64,000 nt of DNA from Pseudomonas graminis (GTDB lineage Bacteria > Pseudomonadota > Gammaproteobacteria > Pseudomonadales > Pseudomonadaceae), in contig NZ_FOHW01000019.1 in assembly GCF_900111735.1 (NCBI RefSeq), positions 50,557 to 114,556 of the forward strand, read 5' to 3'. Of the stretch, positions 45,228 to 54,282 are shown one piece after another. The translations under genes were made by a program, and so were the position numbers. Position 1 is the first letter of the stretch, and every line of letters begins with the position of its first letter. The notes beneath the pieces were generated by a model that had not been told where the DNA came from, made no database searches, and saw only the letters and a program-made list of their open reading frames with translations.

Positions 45228-45251
45228 TCCTAGTAGACCGACTTACTAGGA
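45228..45251. promoter_or_regulatory. Candidate NemR-type operator 1
   Basis: CCTAGTA-GACCGACT-TACTAGG (45229-45250) upstream of the regulator ATG at 45268. It contains TAGACC-GACT at 45234-45243, matching the left half of the E. coli NemR box TAGACC-N4-GGTCTA. The word AGTAGACC-N6-CTAGG recurs, inverted, in front of the next gene (46012-46030). Overlap with the expected promoter fits autorepression. Confidence 0.6.
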
Positions 45252-45267
45252 TGTATTCTCCGACGCT

Positions 45268-45870
45268 ATGAATACTCCCCATACACGTGGTTCATCTGAT
45301 GTCCGTCAAGGCATCCTCGACGTCGGCCAGCGCATTATGGCCGCCAAGGGGTATTCCGGCGTCGGCCTGAACGAAATTCTGGCTGCTGCGGGCGTGCCGA
45401 AAGGCTCCTTCTACCATTACTTCGGTTCCAAGGATGCCTTCGGCGAGGCGTTGCTTGAGCATTACTTCGACGACTACCTCGCTGACATCGATCGTATCCT
45501 CGGCGAGCCCGGCCTGCCCATGGGTGAGCGGCTGATGAATTACTGGCGCGTCTGGCAAGACACGCAGTCGTTTCAGGAATGTCAGGGTAAATGCCTCGCC
45601 GTGAAGCTTGGCGTGGAAGTGGCTGATCTTTCGGAAGCGATGCGCGCTGTTCTCAAGCGCGGCACGGCCGGGATTACCGACCGGCTCGGCAGCGCGATCG
45701 AGGCTGCCGTTGCCGACGGCTCGCTGCCCGCCTGCGAGAACCCCTATGCCGTTGCACAAAGCCTGTACCAGTTGTGGGTCGGCGCCAGCGTGATGGTCAA
45801 GATCGAAAGAAGCCTCGCGCCGTTTCAGACGGCCATGGAAACAACACGTGTGATTCTGCGGCTTGCCTGA
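45268..45870 (+). CDS. nemR: TetR-family regulator, NemR-like
   Basis: 200-residue repressor. The helix-turn-helix lies at about 33-58 (GLNEILAAAGVPKGSFYHYFGSKDAF). The ligand domain closely follows E. coli NemR, including QGKCLAVKLGVEVADLSEAMR, where C109 corresponds to the electrophile/hypochlorite-sensing Cys106, and LWVGASVMVKI, where K179 corresponds to Lys175. An extra Cys105 is nearby. NemR de-represses detoxification genes on exposure to quinones, methylglyoxal or bleach. Two matching operator-like sites flank this gene, one before it and one before the DJ-1/PfpI gene. Confidence 0.82.
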   Translation: MNTPHTRGSSDVRQGILDVGQRIMAAKGYSGVGLNEILAAAGVPKGSFYHYFGSKDAFGEALLEHYFDDYLADIDRILGEPGLPMGERLMNYWRVWQDTQSFQECQGKCLAVKLGVEVADLSEAMRAVLKRGTAGITDRLGSAIEAAVADGSLPACENPYAVAQSLYQLWVGASVMVKIERSLAPFQTAMETTRVILRLA

Positions 45871-46011
45871 TCGGCGCACTGCCATGTCCCGCCGCTCTCT
45901 GTGGCCTCGCCCCTCTTCTGTATAGCGCCTGCCGGTCTGTCCTGACCGGCTTTATATATTCACCACTGTTAAGTAACGTTCAAACAGCCTCCTGAAATAA
46001 TTTGAAAATAA

Positions 46012-46031
46012 CCCTAGACGACTGGTCTACT
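46012..46031. promoter_or_regulatory. Candidate NemR-type operator 2
   Basis: TAGAC-GACT-GGTCTA at 46015-46029, one base short of the full TAGACC-N4-GGTCTA consensus. Read on the minus strand it is AGTAGACC-N6-CTAGG, the same word as at operator 1. It lies about 50 bp before the DJ-1/PfpI start. Confidence 0.65.
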
Positions 46032-46078
46032 CAGGTCTAAGGTGTATCTACTTTAACCCGTCCCAAGGAATATGCCCG

Positions 46079-46768
46079 ATGAAAGTGCTTATGGTTCTGA
46101 CTTCCCACGACACCCTTGGCAACACCGGCCGTCCTACCGGCTTCTGGCTGGAAGAACTGGCCGCGCCCTACTACGCGTTCAGCGACATCAACGCCGAGAT
46201 CGTTCTGGCGTCGCCACAAGGCGGTCAACCTCCGCTGGACCCAAAGAGCAACGAGCCTGACTCCCAGACCGACCTGACCCGTCGTTTCGAAAAAGACGAA
46301 AAGGCCACTGCTCAGCTCGCCAACACCGTCCGCTTGGACAGCGTGTCTCAAGCAGATTTCGACGCTGTGTTCTATCCAGGCGGCCATGGCCCTCTGTGGG
46401 ATCTGGCTGAAGACAAACACTCTGTCCAGCTCATCGAATCGTTCATCGCCGCCGGCAAGCCCGTCGCTGTCGTCTGTCACGCCCCTGGCGTGCTGCGCCA
46501 CGTCAAGAACGCCGACGGCACCCCGCTGGTTAAAGGCAAGAAGGTCACCGGCTTTACCAACAGCGAAGAAGAAGCGGTCGGCCTGACCAACGTGGTGCCT
46601 TTCCTGGTGGAAGACGAGCTGAAATCACTGGGCGGCGTCTACTCCCAAGGTCCGGACTGGGGCTCGTATGTCCTCACCGATGGTCTGCTGATTACCGGCC
46701 AGAACCCTGCTTCGTCCGGCCCTGCGGCAGACGTGCTGATCAAGGCACTGCAAAACAAATCGGCCTGA
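46079..46768 (+). CDS. DJ-1/PfpI-family protein, likely electrophile detoxification
   Basis: 229 residues of the class I glutamine-amidotransferase-like DJ-1/PfpI superfamily. The nucleophile elbow is VAVVCHAPGVL with C133-H134; an acidic partner is in TGFWLEELAAPYYAF (E25 or E26). DFDAVFYPGGHGPLWDL is the usual oxyanion loop. Relatives such as HchA/YajL act as glyoxalases or protein-repair enzymes; regulation by a NemR-like protein supports a role against methylglyoxal or other electrophiles. AAGGAA lies 8-13 bases upstream of the ATG. A terminator follows at 46872. Confidence 0.85.
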   Translation: MKVLMVLTSHDTLGNTGRPTGFWLEELAAPYYAFSDINAEIVLASPQGGQPPLDPKSNEPDSQTDLTRRFEKDEKATAQLANTVRLDSVSQADFDAVFYPGGHGPLWDLAEDKHSVQLIESFIAAGKPVAVVCHAPGVLRHVKNADGTPLVKGKKVTGFTNSEEEAVGLTNVVPFLVEDELKSLGGVYSQGPDWGSYVLTDGLLITGQNPASSGPAADVLIKALQNKSA

Positions 46769-46871
46769 TCACAGCCCGGCGCGAGGGGTGTTCGCACCCC
46801 TCCCTGCCTTTCTCCTTTTCACTGAGATCACAACCATGAACTGGTAATGAACGGATTCAACCCGACCCCAG

Positions 46872-46893
46872 GCCCGACTCTATGTCGGGCTTT
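46872..46893 (+). terminator. Terminator of the DJ-1/PfpI gene
   Basis: GCCCGAC (46872-46878) / GTCGGGC (46884-46890) with a 5-base loop, followed by TTTGTCGTTT. Confidence 0.8.
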
Positions 46894-47216
46894 GTCGTTT
46901 CTGGGCAGATGCGAGTAACCAAACAAACATTGCGTCGACGGGTCTAACTCGCCAATGGCGGGCATTGAGCAACGCTCACGATGCTCCTTGTGACGGGTGA
47001 GCAGTTGCGGACGACATACTCAGCAGCAGCGCCCGCCATACCCTTGCCCCCGAATACCTCACCGACAGCGTTGTGAACGACAGCACGAGGCCGTCCAGCG
47101 TCAACCTCAACAACGGCTTCAGGCTTTGCGCCGGCGACCTGCTGGACGTTTCGGCGTTAGGGTTTAGCCCTGGGGGCTGGGGTTTGGCACCCGCCGAGCT
47201 GCACCCGATCGGCTGA
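46890..47216 (+). pseudogene. Possible relic of a protein-coding gene
   Basis: One plus-strand frame is open from about 46890 to the stop at 47214-47216 except for one TGA at 46998-47000. After it the translation runs AVADDILSSSARHTLAPEYL, then NLNNGFRLCAGDLLDVSALG and GGWGLAPAELHPIG. The amino-acid mix looks protein-like, there is no ATG, and a strong terminator lies 37 bp past the end. I do not recognise the family. It could be chance openness of GC-rich DNA. Confidence 0.28.
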
Positions 47217-47247
47217 ATCCATAAGGACCATTCCAAATGGCAGGCAT

Positions 47248-47282
47248 GAAAAAGCCGTCGCACGTGCGACGGCTTTTTTTTG
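47248..47282. terminator. Bidirectional Rho-independent terminator
   Basis: Perfect 22-bp palindrome AGCCGTCGCAC/GTGCGACGGCT at 47253-47274, with AAAA before and TTTTTTTT after. On the minus strand it serves the aldehyde dehydrogenase gene ending at 47334; on the plus strand it would end any transcript through the relic. Confidence 0.9.
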
Positions 47283-47333
47283 CAGCGTGGGCGATTACAA
47301 AGCTTCTCCCATGCTGATACTGCTCACTGAATC

Positions 47334-48740
47334 TCAGTCAACGCTTTTTGCCCACACCGCCTGGGCGTTGGTGAATTCGCGCAGCCCGAAGTGGGACAGT
47401 TCGCGACCATAGCCACTCTTTTTGACGCCTCCCACCGGAATCCGCGCGTTGGTGGCCGGGAATCCATTGATAAACACGCCACCGGTTTCCAGACGCCGGG
47501 CGATGCGTTGCGCGCGCGGGATGTCCTGGGTCCACAGGCTGCCGCCCAATCCGTAGTCACTGGTGTTCGCCAGCAGGATGGCGTCTTCGGCGTTGGCGGC
47601 AATGGTGATCGCGGCCACCGGGCCGAACGTTTCTTCGTCGAAGGCGGCCATGCCTGGCTTCACATCGGCCAGCACGGTGGGTGCGTAGAAATTGCCGGGG
47701 CCGTCGATCTTCTTGCCGCCCAGCAGCAACGTCGCGCCGGCTGCAAGTGTGCGTTGAACCTGACCATCCAGCTCATCGCGCAGATCAGCGCGGGCCATGG
47801 GGCCGACGTTGATTGCGCTGTCCAACGGGTCACCGACTTTTAGTTGCTCGACCGCTGCAACGAATTGACGCGTGAACTGCTCGGCGATCGGCGCCTCAAG
47901 AATGAAGCGCTTGGCCGCGAGACAGACCTGGCCGGCGTTCTGGAATCGCGCTTCGACGGCAGCTTTCACGGCAAGGTCGATATTCGCATCGGCCAGCACA
48001 ATAAAGGCGTCCGAGCCGCCCAGCTCCAGCAGGCTCTTCTTGAGCGCCTTGCCTGCGGTGGCTGCCACGGCAGAACCCGCACGCATGCTGCCCGTCAGGG
48101 TGACGGCAGCGATGCGCGGGTCTTCAATGGTGCGGGCCACGGTGTCGTTGTCAGCGATGAGATTGGTGAACAGACCTTTGGGAAAGCCCGCTGCCTCATA
48201 GGCTTCTTGCAGCGCATAGGCCGAGCCCATGACGTTCGGCGCGTGCTTGAGCATGAAGCCGTTGCCCGACAGCATGATCGGCCCGGAGGCACGAATCACC
48301 TGCCACAGCGGGAAATTCCAGGGCATGACCGCCAGCACGGTGCCGATCGGCAGGAAGGACACATGGACTTCGTCGTCGCTGCCTACATTGACGGGTTCAT
48401 CGGCAAGAATCGCCGGACCGTTGTCGGCAATCCATTCAAGGGTGGCTGCGCACTTCTCCACTTCTCCACGGGCCGCCGCCAGGGTCTTGCCCATTTCAGC
48501 GGTGATCAGTGCAGCGAAGGATTCCGACCGCTCACGCAGGGTGTCCGCCAGACGGCGATAGGCCGCCACGCGCTCGCCCATCGGCGTGGCGCGCCACAGA
48601 CGAAAGGCCGCCGCGTTCGCATCCAGCAACTGCTCGACTTCGCTTTGCGTCTGGAAGGGGTAAGTGGCGATCAGCTCACCGGTGGCCGGGTTGCGTGATG
48701 TGGCGACGTTTGCGGTGGAAATCGGGCTCAGGTCAGACAT
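47334..48740 (-). CDS. Aldehyde dehydrogenase, succinate-semialdehyde type
   Basis: 468-residue NAD(P)-dependent aldehyde dehydrogenase resembling the Sad/YneI type of succinate-semialdehyde dehydrogenase. Motifs: MPWNFPLWQVIRA, TGSMRAGSAVA for cofactor binding, catalytic Glu in LELGGSDAFIV and catalytic Cys in NAGQVCLAAKRF; late PVGGVKKSGYGRELSHFG. A gabT is not present, so substrate assignment is moderate. A regulator of the MmyB type lies 96 bp upstream on the same strand. Confidence 0.88.
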   Translation of the reverse strand: MSDLSPISTANVATSRNPATGELIATYPFQTQSEVEQLLDANAAAFRLWRATPMGERVAAYRRLADTLRERSESFAALITAEMGKTLAAARGEVEKCAATLEWIADNGPAILADEPVNVGSDDEVHVSFLPIGTVLAVMPWNFPLWQVIRASGPIMLSGNGFMLKHAPNVMGSAYALQEAYEAAGFPKGLFTNLIADNDTVARTIEDPRIAAVTLTGSMRAGSAVAATAGKALKKSLLELGGSDAFIVLADANIDLAVKAAVEARFQNAGQVCLAAKRFILEAPIAEQFTRQFVAAVEQLKVGDPLDSAINVGPMARADLRDELDGQVQRTLAAGATLLLGGKKIDGPGNFYAPTVLADVKPGMAAFDEETFGPVAAITIAANAEDAILLANTSDYGLGGSLWTQDIPRAQRIARRLETGGVFINGFPATNARIPVGGVKKSGYGRELSHFGLREFTNAQAVWAKSVD

Positions 48741-48836
48741 CGTGATTACCTCGTTAGCGGTCGGTGCAGCAAATAGGCGCTGCGATGACCGCCACTCTAG
48801 GCAAGCCCGAAAAAGCCCGGAAGGCGTGTTGTTATC

Positions 48837-49646
48837 CTATGACCGTGAGTCATAGGCAGTGTGGCGGGGAATGTAAGTCACCAGCGACAGGTCCGGCCGC
48901 CCTTCAGGCGTCAGCGCGACGTAGGTGAAATCGATATGACCGCTGATGGGATGCAGCAGACGCTTGCGGCCCTCTTCGAAACCTTTGACTTCAGTGTCCT
49001 GCCACCACTCTTTGAACTCCGGGCTCAGGGCCGAGAGCTCTTCGATCAGGCTGTCGAACGGTGCCTTGTCCTGGGCCAGCGCGCGCGATGCCCGAAACGC
49101 ACTGATCATGCCCCGCGCCATCTGCTCCCAGTCGAGGATGATGGTTCGGTAGGGGATGTACAGAAACAGCAGACGCAGCGTGTTGCGCTCGTGGGGCTGC
49201 AACGAACCGTAGTCGACGAACAGCTCGGCGATGGCGTCGTTCCACACCAGAATGTCGAGTCGGGCGTTGCGCACATACGCCGGAATGGGGTTGATCGCGC
49301 GCACCAGCATTTCCAGGCCGTCGGTTACACCGCCGCCGGTCGCGGCAGCCGGCACTTCCAGTGCGGAAAGCGCATACAGGTGCGCCGACTCCACACGATC
49401 GAGCTTAAGGACCTTGGATATCCGTTGCAGGGCGTCCGGCGAGGGCTGTATGTCGCGGCCCTGTTCAAGCCAGGTGTACCAACTGACGCTGACCCCGGCG
49501 AGCGCCGCCACTTCTTCACGGCGCAATCCGGGCGTGCGCCGCGGCCCTTCCGGCAGACCGAAGTCCTTCGGATCAAGGCGCGCCCGCCGGCTGGACAGGA
49601 AATTGCCGAACTCACGCCGTTGCTCTATCGAAGGTCTTTTAGCCAT
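48837..49646 (-). CDS. XRE-family regulator with MmyB-like domain
   Basis: 269 residues. N-terminal helix-turn-helix (about 32-62: GLRREEVAALAGVSVSWYTWLEQGRDIQPS), preceded by FGNFLSSRRARLDPKDFGLPEGPRRTPG, the standard opening of this family. The C-terminal MmyB-like ligand domain spans about 110-265 (VWNDAIAELFVDYGSLQPHERNTLRLLFL). These regulators often bind fatty acids or related ligands and control adjacent dehydrogenases; control of the neighbouring aldehyde dehydrogenase is inference. Confidence 0.85.
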   Translation of the reverse strand: MAKRPSIEQRREFGNFLSSRRARLDPKDFGLPEGPRRTPGLRREEVAALAGVSVSWYTWLEQGRDIQPSPDALQRISKVLKLDRVESAHLYALSALEVPAAATGGGVTDGLEMLVRAINPIPAYVRNARLDILVWNDAIAELFVDYGSLQPHERNTLRLLFLYIPYRTIILDWEQMARGMISAFRASRALAQDKAPFDSLIEELSALSPEFKEWWQDTEVKGFEEGRKRLLHPISGHIDFTYVALTPEGRPDLSLVTYIPRHTAYDSRS

Positions 49647-49698
49647 AACTCGCTCGTGGTCCGCGTTTTGGTTGATCGCGGAAAACCGGCATCGTGGG

Positions 49699-51726
49699 TC
49701 AAGGCCTGGCGTGGGTCAAGCCGGTCAAGGTATCGGCGATGGCTTTAGTGCGCCGCGCCGTGCCTTCGGTGGCCTGGTTCGAGTGTTCCAGAGAATCGAG
49801 CATTTCGCGCAGTGCGCCGACGCCGGTTGACTGGTCCTCGATCTGCTGCGCCACCCGCTGGATCTCGCTGGAGAGCAGGTCGATGTCGACGCCAATCTCC
49901 GCTGCGTTCTTGCGGGTGATTTCCGCCAGCTTGCGCACTTCGTCGGCGACCACGGCGAAGCCTCGGCCCAGGTCCCCTGCCCGCGCGGCCTCGATCGCAG
50001 CGTTGAGCGCCAGCAGGTTGGTCTGGCCGGCGATCTGCTGAATCACCTGCACGATGGACTGGATGCGCAGGCTCGATTCCGCGAGGGCTCGGGCGCCGAC
50101 CACCGCTTCGTCCGCCTGACTGACCAGCGCTACAACGGTGTTGCCAGCGGTTGTCGAGACGGTGTTCTGCTGGTCAATCGTGCCGGCCAGATCGTCCATC
50201 GACAGGTGCAGCTCGCCGGAGTAGTGCTTGATTTGCGTGGACATCTCTTCCTGCTGCTGCCCGGCCTGGGCAAGGACCCGACCCAGTGCGGCAAGGCCCT
50301 CGAACACAGGTAAAACTTTGGTATCCAGCCCCCGAGTATCCAGCGCATTGTTGAAATCGTTGAGCTTGAACGCCTCGATCTGCTTCACGATGACGTGGTT
50401 CAAACCCACCATCTTCTTCAGCTGGCGGCGCAGGAAGAACGCCTTGAACTCTCCGTAGTGGGCAATGAAACGGTCGACGTACTCGTCGGTGAACGAAGCG
50501 CCCTTCGCCACCCGGAAGAAAAAGATCGCCGTGAGCGTCTGGTTCAGGTTCAGGCCGAGAATTTCGCCGAAGGTCGAGAACCCCACCACCGGCACGTTAC
50601 CGAACAATCCGGTCATGCTGCCCAGGTCCTTGCCGTTGTTGGCCCGACGCAAGATGCAGTCGTTGAGGATTGCCGCGACGGGCTGACCGCCCTTGCCACG
50701 GAGGAATTGCTCGTAATCCACCTGTGTGGCTTCGCGCAAGGGGGTGCGCTTGACCATCACCAGTTCTTCGCCGGGGGCCACGTCGCAGAACAGCTGAATG
50801 ATTTGCTGTGCATGGTCGATGCGCGCGATCGATCGCACGAACAACTCGCTGCCCACGCGAATGGCGAAGGAGTAATCCGCGAGGTTCTTTTCCAGGGCTT
50901 GAGCATCGCAATCGAAGGCGTTACACAGGGCCTGCACCATGCTCATGATGTTGCCCTTGCTGTCGATCACCTGGTCGATGGTGCGGTCTTCGACAGACGC
51001 GGTCAGGACGCTAAAGGTCAGCCCGGCCGGTTGGAAGTTCTGACTTTTGAACACGCCGAACCGTACATCAGCGGCCGTCTTGATGAAGACAATTTGCACA
51101 TGATTCTGATAGCTGCGCTTGCCGTCGTGGATCAGCGTCTTCTTGAAATCCGACTTGCCGCCGGCCGAGCCTCCGACAAAGAGGCAGGGAAAGCGACCGG
51201 ACTCGTAAAGCGCTTCCATGAAAAACGATTCGGACGCCGACAAGCCGTCGAACACTACATACGCCAGGGTGTCGCGGTGGTCGATGGCCGTGCTGACCTG
51301 CGCGCGCTTGATGTTGTTGACCAGCTTTTCGATACGCTCGCGCATCTCCATGCGCTTGCCGCCGCTGCGGATGTCTTCGCACTCCAGCGGCACCATCACC
51401 ACTTCGGCTGAAGCAATCACACTTTTTTCGAAAAGCTGCAGGACGATGCGGTCCCAGCGATCACCGGTCGCACAATACAACCCGGTCGCACTGTTGCACA
51501 GCTCGCCGGACGTGGTGCACAGGCTCAGCGCGCTGTCGGGAAAGCGCTGCTTGATGCGGGCGGCGATCTGGTCGATGTCCAGATGGGGAGAGACGAAGCC
51601 CGTCACCAGAACAGGCGCCGAACGCACGCCTGCCAAGGCACCGTCCAGTTCGCCAGCGGTGCAGTTAATGCTGACCGCTTCCTGGCGGTTGGCGCGGGAC
51701 CGGTTGAAGAGTTTGAGTGGGTTCAT
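49699..51726 (-). CDS. Soluble chemoreceptor with FIST sensor domain
   Basis: 675 residues. Start at 51726 ([27 protein letters not shown]) gives an N-terminal FIST domain (about 30-260, with [21 protein letters not shown]), a FIST_C domain (about 270-415, ending [22 protein letters not shown]) and a C-terminal MCP signalling domain whose hairpin tip reads [16 protein letters not shown]. No transmembrane segment, so it is a cytoplasmic receptor. FIST domains are thought to bind small ligands such as amino acids. The signalling domain is short, lacking a long HAMP-linked coiled coil. Confidence 0.88.
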   Translation of the reverse strand: MNPLKLFNRSRANRQEAVSINCTAGELDGALAGVRSAPVLVTGFVSPHLDIDQIAARIKQRFPDSALSLCTTSGELCNSATGLYCATGDRWDRIVLQLFEKSVIASAEVVMVPLECEDIRSGGKRMEMRERIEKLVNNIKRAQVSTAIDHRDTLAYVVFDGLSASESFFMEALYESGRFPCLFVGGSAGGKSDFKKTLIHDGKRSYQNHVQIVFIKTAADVRFGVFKSQNFQPAGLTFSVLTASVEDRTIDQVIDSKGNIMSMVQALCNAFDCDAQALEKNLADYSFAIRVGSELFVRSIARIDHAQQIIQLFCDVAPGEELVMVKRTPLREATQVDYEQFLRGKGGQPVAAILNDCILRRANNGKDLGSMTGLFGNVPVVGFSTFGEILGLNLNQTLTAIFFFRVAKGASFTDEYVDRFIAHYGEFKAFFLRRQLKKMVGLNHVIVKQIEAFKLNDFNNALDTRGLDTKVLPVFEGLAALGRVLAQAGQQQEEMSTQIKHYSGELHLSMDDLAGTIDQQNTVSTTAGNTVVALVSQADEAVVGARALAESSLRIQSIVQVIQQIAGQTNLLALNAAIEAARAGDLGRGFAVVADEVRKLAEITRKNAAEIGVDIDLLSSEIQRVAQQIEDQSTGVGALREMLDSLEHSNQATEGTARRTKAIADTLTGLTHARP

Positions 51727-51865
51727 CGTCGGCTCACTAGAAAGGATCGCTGAGCGCATGGGTGCATACGCGGCAGCTTTCCTCTGTATCGGCCGTGGAA
51801 AATCTGACTTGAAGGACAGGACGTGGCGTTGGTCGGGGATTCGAACCGAAGCCCGTACGATTGCT

Positions 51866-52657
51866 TCAGCTTTGATCGCCGTCGGTGTAATGGATGCCAA
51901 AGTCGTGGCGCCCCGGCGCGAGGTGGGGCTTGAGCGTGAGCGCCGGGATCTCATAATCTCCGGCGTTCTGTCGACGAAACGGCAGTGGCGGATCGGTGAA
52001 GAGATTGTCCAGACGCGTCGCATACTCAGCGCATAGCTGGTCGAACCGGACGGCGTCCACCTTGCTGGTCTTATAGATCGGGAAAGGCGGCAGGACTGTA
52101 AACCCGGGGTAAAACAGCACCCCGTGCTGTATCGGGAAGAGCACGTCATTCAAGGCACCGTTGACCCCGCGCTCACTGTAGTGAGATTCCCATCCGCCCA
52201 TAGTGACCGTGAGCATCGCGCGCTTCCCCGCCATCCGGCCCTCGCCGTAGCGATCCCCCCAATGGCGTTCGCTGTGCTCGCCCACACCATAGGCAAAACC
52301 GTAGGCATACACCCGCTCGACCCAGCCCTTGAGGATCGCCGGCATCGAAAACCACCACAATGGAAACTGGAACACCACTGCGTCAGCCCACTGCAACTTG
52401 GCTTGCTCAGTCTCGATGTCCTGTGGCTGGACGCCGGCGGCAAACACTCGGTGTGACTCAATGGCGGGGTTGAAAGGCGTACTGGGGTCGTAACCGGGGG
52501 CGTCGTCAGGGTCGAGCGCCGCCTTCCACTTCATTTTGTAGAGATCCGATACTTCAAGTTCATGGCCAGCCGCCTTTAGATGGGCGATCGCAAAGTCCCT
52601 CAGCGATCCATTGAGAGAGCGAGATTCAGGGTGGGCGTAGATCAGCAGTATGTTCAC
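51866..52657 (-). CDS. NAD(P)H:quinone oxidoreductase, flavodoxin fold
   Basis: 263-residue FMN-dependent quinone reductase of the Kef-associated/MdaB type. N terminus (V)[22 protein letters not shown] with FMN-binding loop; mid motifs [31 protein letters not shown] and [17 protein letters not shown]. Start is a GTG at 52657 with GGAG six bases upstream. Divergent from a LysR regulator, which very likely controls it. Confidence 0.88.
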   Translation of the reverse strand: MNILLIYAHPESRSLNGSLRDFAIAHLKAAGHELEVSDLYKMKWKAALDPDDAPGYDPSTPFNPAIESHRVFAAGVQPQDIETEQAKLQWADAVVFQFPLWWFSMPAILKGWVERVYAYGFAYGVGEHSERHWGDRYGEGRMAGKRAMLTVTMGGWESHYSERGVNGALNDVLFPIQHGVLFYPGFTVLPPFPIYKTSKVDAVRFDQLCAEYATRLDNLFTDPPLPFRRQNAGDYEIPALTLKPHLAPGRHDFGIHYTDGDQS

Positions 52658-52742
52658 AAGAGGCTCCGGATTGGATGGATGCCTCACCGTAGCGGCGATC
52701 GCGCTATGCTAGAAATGAATTCCTGAAACAGCTGGTATTTGC

Positions 52743-53663
52743 ATGCACTATATCTTGCGCCATCTGGACCTCAATCTGCTTCTCACGCTGGATGTCTTGC
52801 TGGCTGAGCTGAATGTCACGCGCGCGGCACGCGTCCTCAACCTCTCGCAGCCGACTGTCAGCCTGCAGCTGGGCAGGCTCAGGGAGATGCTGGCCGATCC
52901 TCTGCTGTTGCCAGGCCCACGAGGCATGCTGCCCACGGAACGCGCCCGCGAATTGCGCAAGCCGTTGAGCGAAGCGCTGGCAGCGTTGAACAGTGCATTG
53001 AGCCCTGCTGATGCATTTGACCCCGGATCTTCAAATCAAACCTGGAAAGTAGCCGCCAGCGACTACGCCACTACCGCCCTTGTCTGGCCGTCGCTGCGAC
53101 GGATCAGGAGCATCGCGCCGAACACTCGGTTGGCGCTTCTGAACAAGCACCCTCTCGACCTTGCCAGTGACCTGGAAGGCGGTCGTCTCGATCTCGCTCT
53201 GCACACTCGCGACGAAGCTCCGCCGAAGCTGCGTCAACGCTCGTTAGTCCACGAACGCTACGTCCTGGCCGGACGGAAAGGGCACTCCGCCTTCCAGTCA
53301 AAGCTGACCCTCAAAGCATTTTGCGCCCTTGACCACGCCATCATGTCCCCCAACGGCGCAGGCTTCACTGGCACTACCGATCAAGCATTGGCGATCAAAG
53401 GCCTGCAACGCCGGGTCGTGTTGTCGGTGCCCAATTTCAACTCACTCATTTCAGCCCTGACGCACAGTGACCTGGTGGCAGTCGTGCCACAGAGGATGGT
53501 GCAAGATGAGCCTGCTTTGCATGTTCAGGATCCTCCTCTGGTTATTCCCGGGTTTGAAATGTTGATGCTGTGGCCGGAGCGACTGCACCGCGATCCCGCG
53601 CATATGTGGCTGCGCGACCTCATTGCTTCGACGGTCGAGACAACTTCCTCTGCGGCGCACTGA
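52743..53663 (+). CDS. LysR-family regulator
   Basis: 306 residues. The winged helix-turn-helix is at about 20-45 (NVTRAARVLNLSQPTVSLQLGRLREML) after the NodD-like start RHLDLNLLLTLDVLLAELNVT. The effector domain (about 95-300) follows. Genes of this type typically bind the shared divergent promoter, here 85 bp to the quinone reductase gene, and respond to a quinone or aromatic co-inducer (inference). Confidence 0.88.
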   Translation: MHYILRHLDLNLLLTLDVLLAELNVTRAARVLNLSQPTVSLQLGRLREMLADPLLLPGPRGMLPTERARELRKPLSEALAALNSALSPADAFDPGSSNQTWKVAASDYATTALVWPSLRRIRSIAPNTRLALLNKHPLDLASDLEGGRLDLALHTRDEAPPKLRQRSLVHERYVLAGRKGHSAFQSKLTLKAFCALDHAIMSPNGAGFTGTTDQALAIKGLQRRVVLSVPNFNSLISALTHSDLVAVVPQRMVQDEPALHVQDPPLVIPGFEMLMLWPERLHRDPAHMWLRDLIASTVETTSSAAH

Positions 53664-53883
53664 CACCGAGCTCTGGATCTTTCATGCACAATCAAGGCAC
53701 GTTGACCGCATGGCTGAATCCCTTCGGGTTCGCCGTAGCGCGCCGTTAATCTGGATTGGCGGATTGTGGTCATGAATCTTTCCAAAAAGTGACGCGGGGC
53801 TAGCAAAACGATGCCACTGGCCCATGCCTTGGGTAACATTTTCAATTAGCCCCCCTCAAGCTGAGCCATCAAAGGAAGTCCAT

Positions 53884-54198
53884 TTGTCAGCAAAGCCTCT
53901 TACTGCCCGTGAAACCTGTCAGGTCCTGCGTGACATCGCCCTCGGCATTCGGGTGATGCGTCGGGTGGACAGCAACGCTCAAGTCGAAATCGACAGCGGT
54001 CTGATGACCGTCGAGACTGACGGCTGGCTGATCACGTTTTACAAACAGCACCGCGCGCTGGACCACTGCGACCGCTGTCTCAGCCCAGAAGGCCGGGCCT
54101 ATATTTTTGACGCCCGCCAGCGCTACGGCACTGACCCGCTTGAGCTGCTTAGCACTTGGGAGCGTAGTCAGCTGGAATCGCTGCTCTCCCTCACTTGA
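53884..54198 (+). CDS. DUF7693-like small protein
   Basis: 104 residues from a TTG at 53884, which has GGAAG six bases upstream; an in-frame ATG at 53824 would add 20 residues unlike the family. Core: LTARETCQVLRDIALGIRVMRRVD, DGWLITFYKQHRALDHCDRCLSPEGRAYIFDARQRYGTDPLELLSTWE. I recall this as a small family common in Pseudomonas (DUF7693) of unknown function. A Cys pair (CDRC) may bind metal. A nine-C tract follows at 54238-54246. Confidence 0.65.
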   Translation: MSAKPLTARETCQVLRDIALGIRVMRRVDSNAQVEIDSGLMTVETDGWLITFYKQHRALDHCDRCLSPEGRAYIFDARQRYGTDPLELLSTWERSQLESLLSLT

Positions 54199-54282
54199 GC
54201 GAACGCTCATAAACCGCGCGTCAAGCGAGGTCGTCAGCCCCCCCCCTTCGCTGTCCCTTCGCGGGTTCAGCAACCGATGATT

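Larger units (their letters stand above)
46769..47333. other. Intergenic region with terminators and a possible gene relic
   Basis: 565 bp between the DJ-1/PfpI and aldehyde dehydrogenase genes. It holds the terminator at 46872-46893, an apparently degraded reading frame ending at 47216, and a strong bidirectional terminator at 47248-47282. A minus-strand frame over 46976-47263 has no ribosome site and runs into the terminator, so I do not call it. Confidence 0.5.

Noticed and set aside
46976..47263. 95-codon minus-strand open frame
   Set aside because: No ribosome site, starts inside a terminator palindrome, and the sequence does not look like a folded protein.
51820..51865. tRNA 3'-end-like sequence (GGGGATTCGAACCGA)
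   Set aside because: Only the T-loop word fits; the T-stem mispairs and no anticodon or acceptor arm can be drawn.
53664..53823. Possible small RNA or gene between the LysR and DUF7693 genes
   Set aside because: No hairpin with a T-run, promoter or coding frame could be identified.
54238..54246. Nine-C tract as phase-variation switch
   Set aside because: It lies between the 3' ends of convergent DUF7693 and ackA genes, where slippage would not affect a start or promoter.
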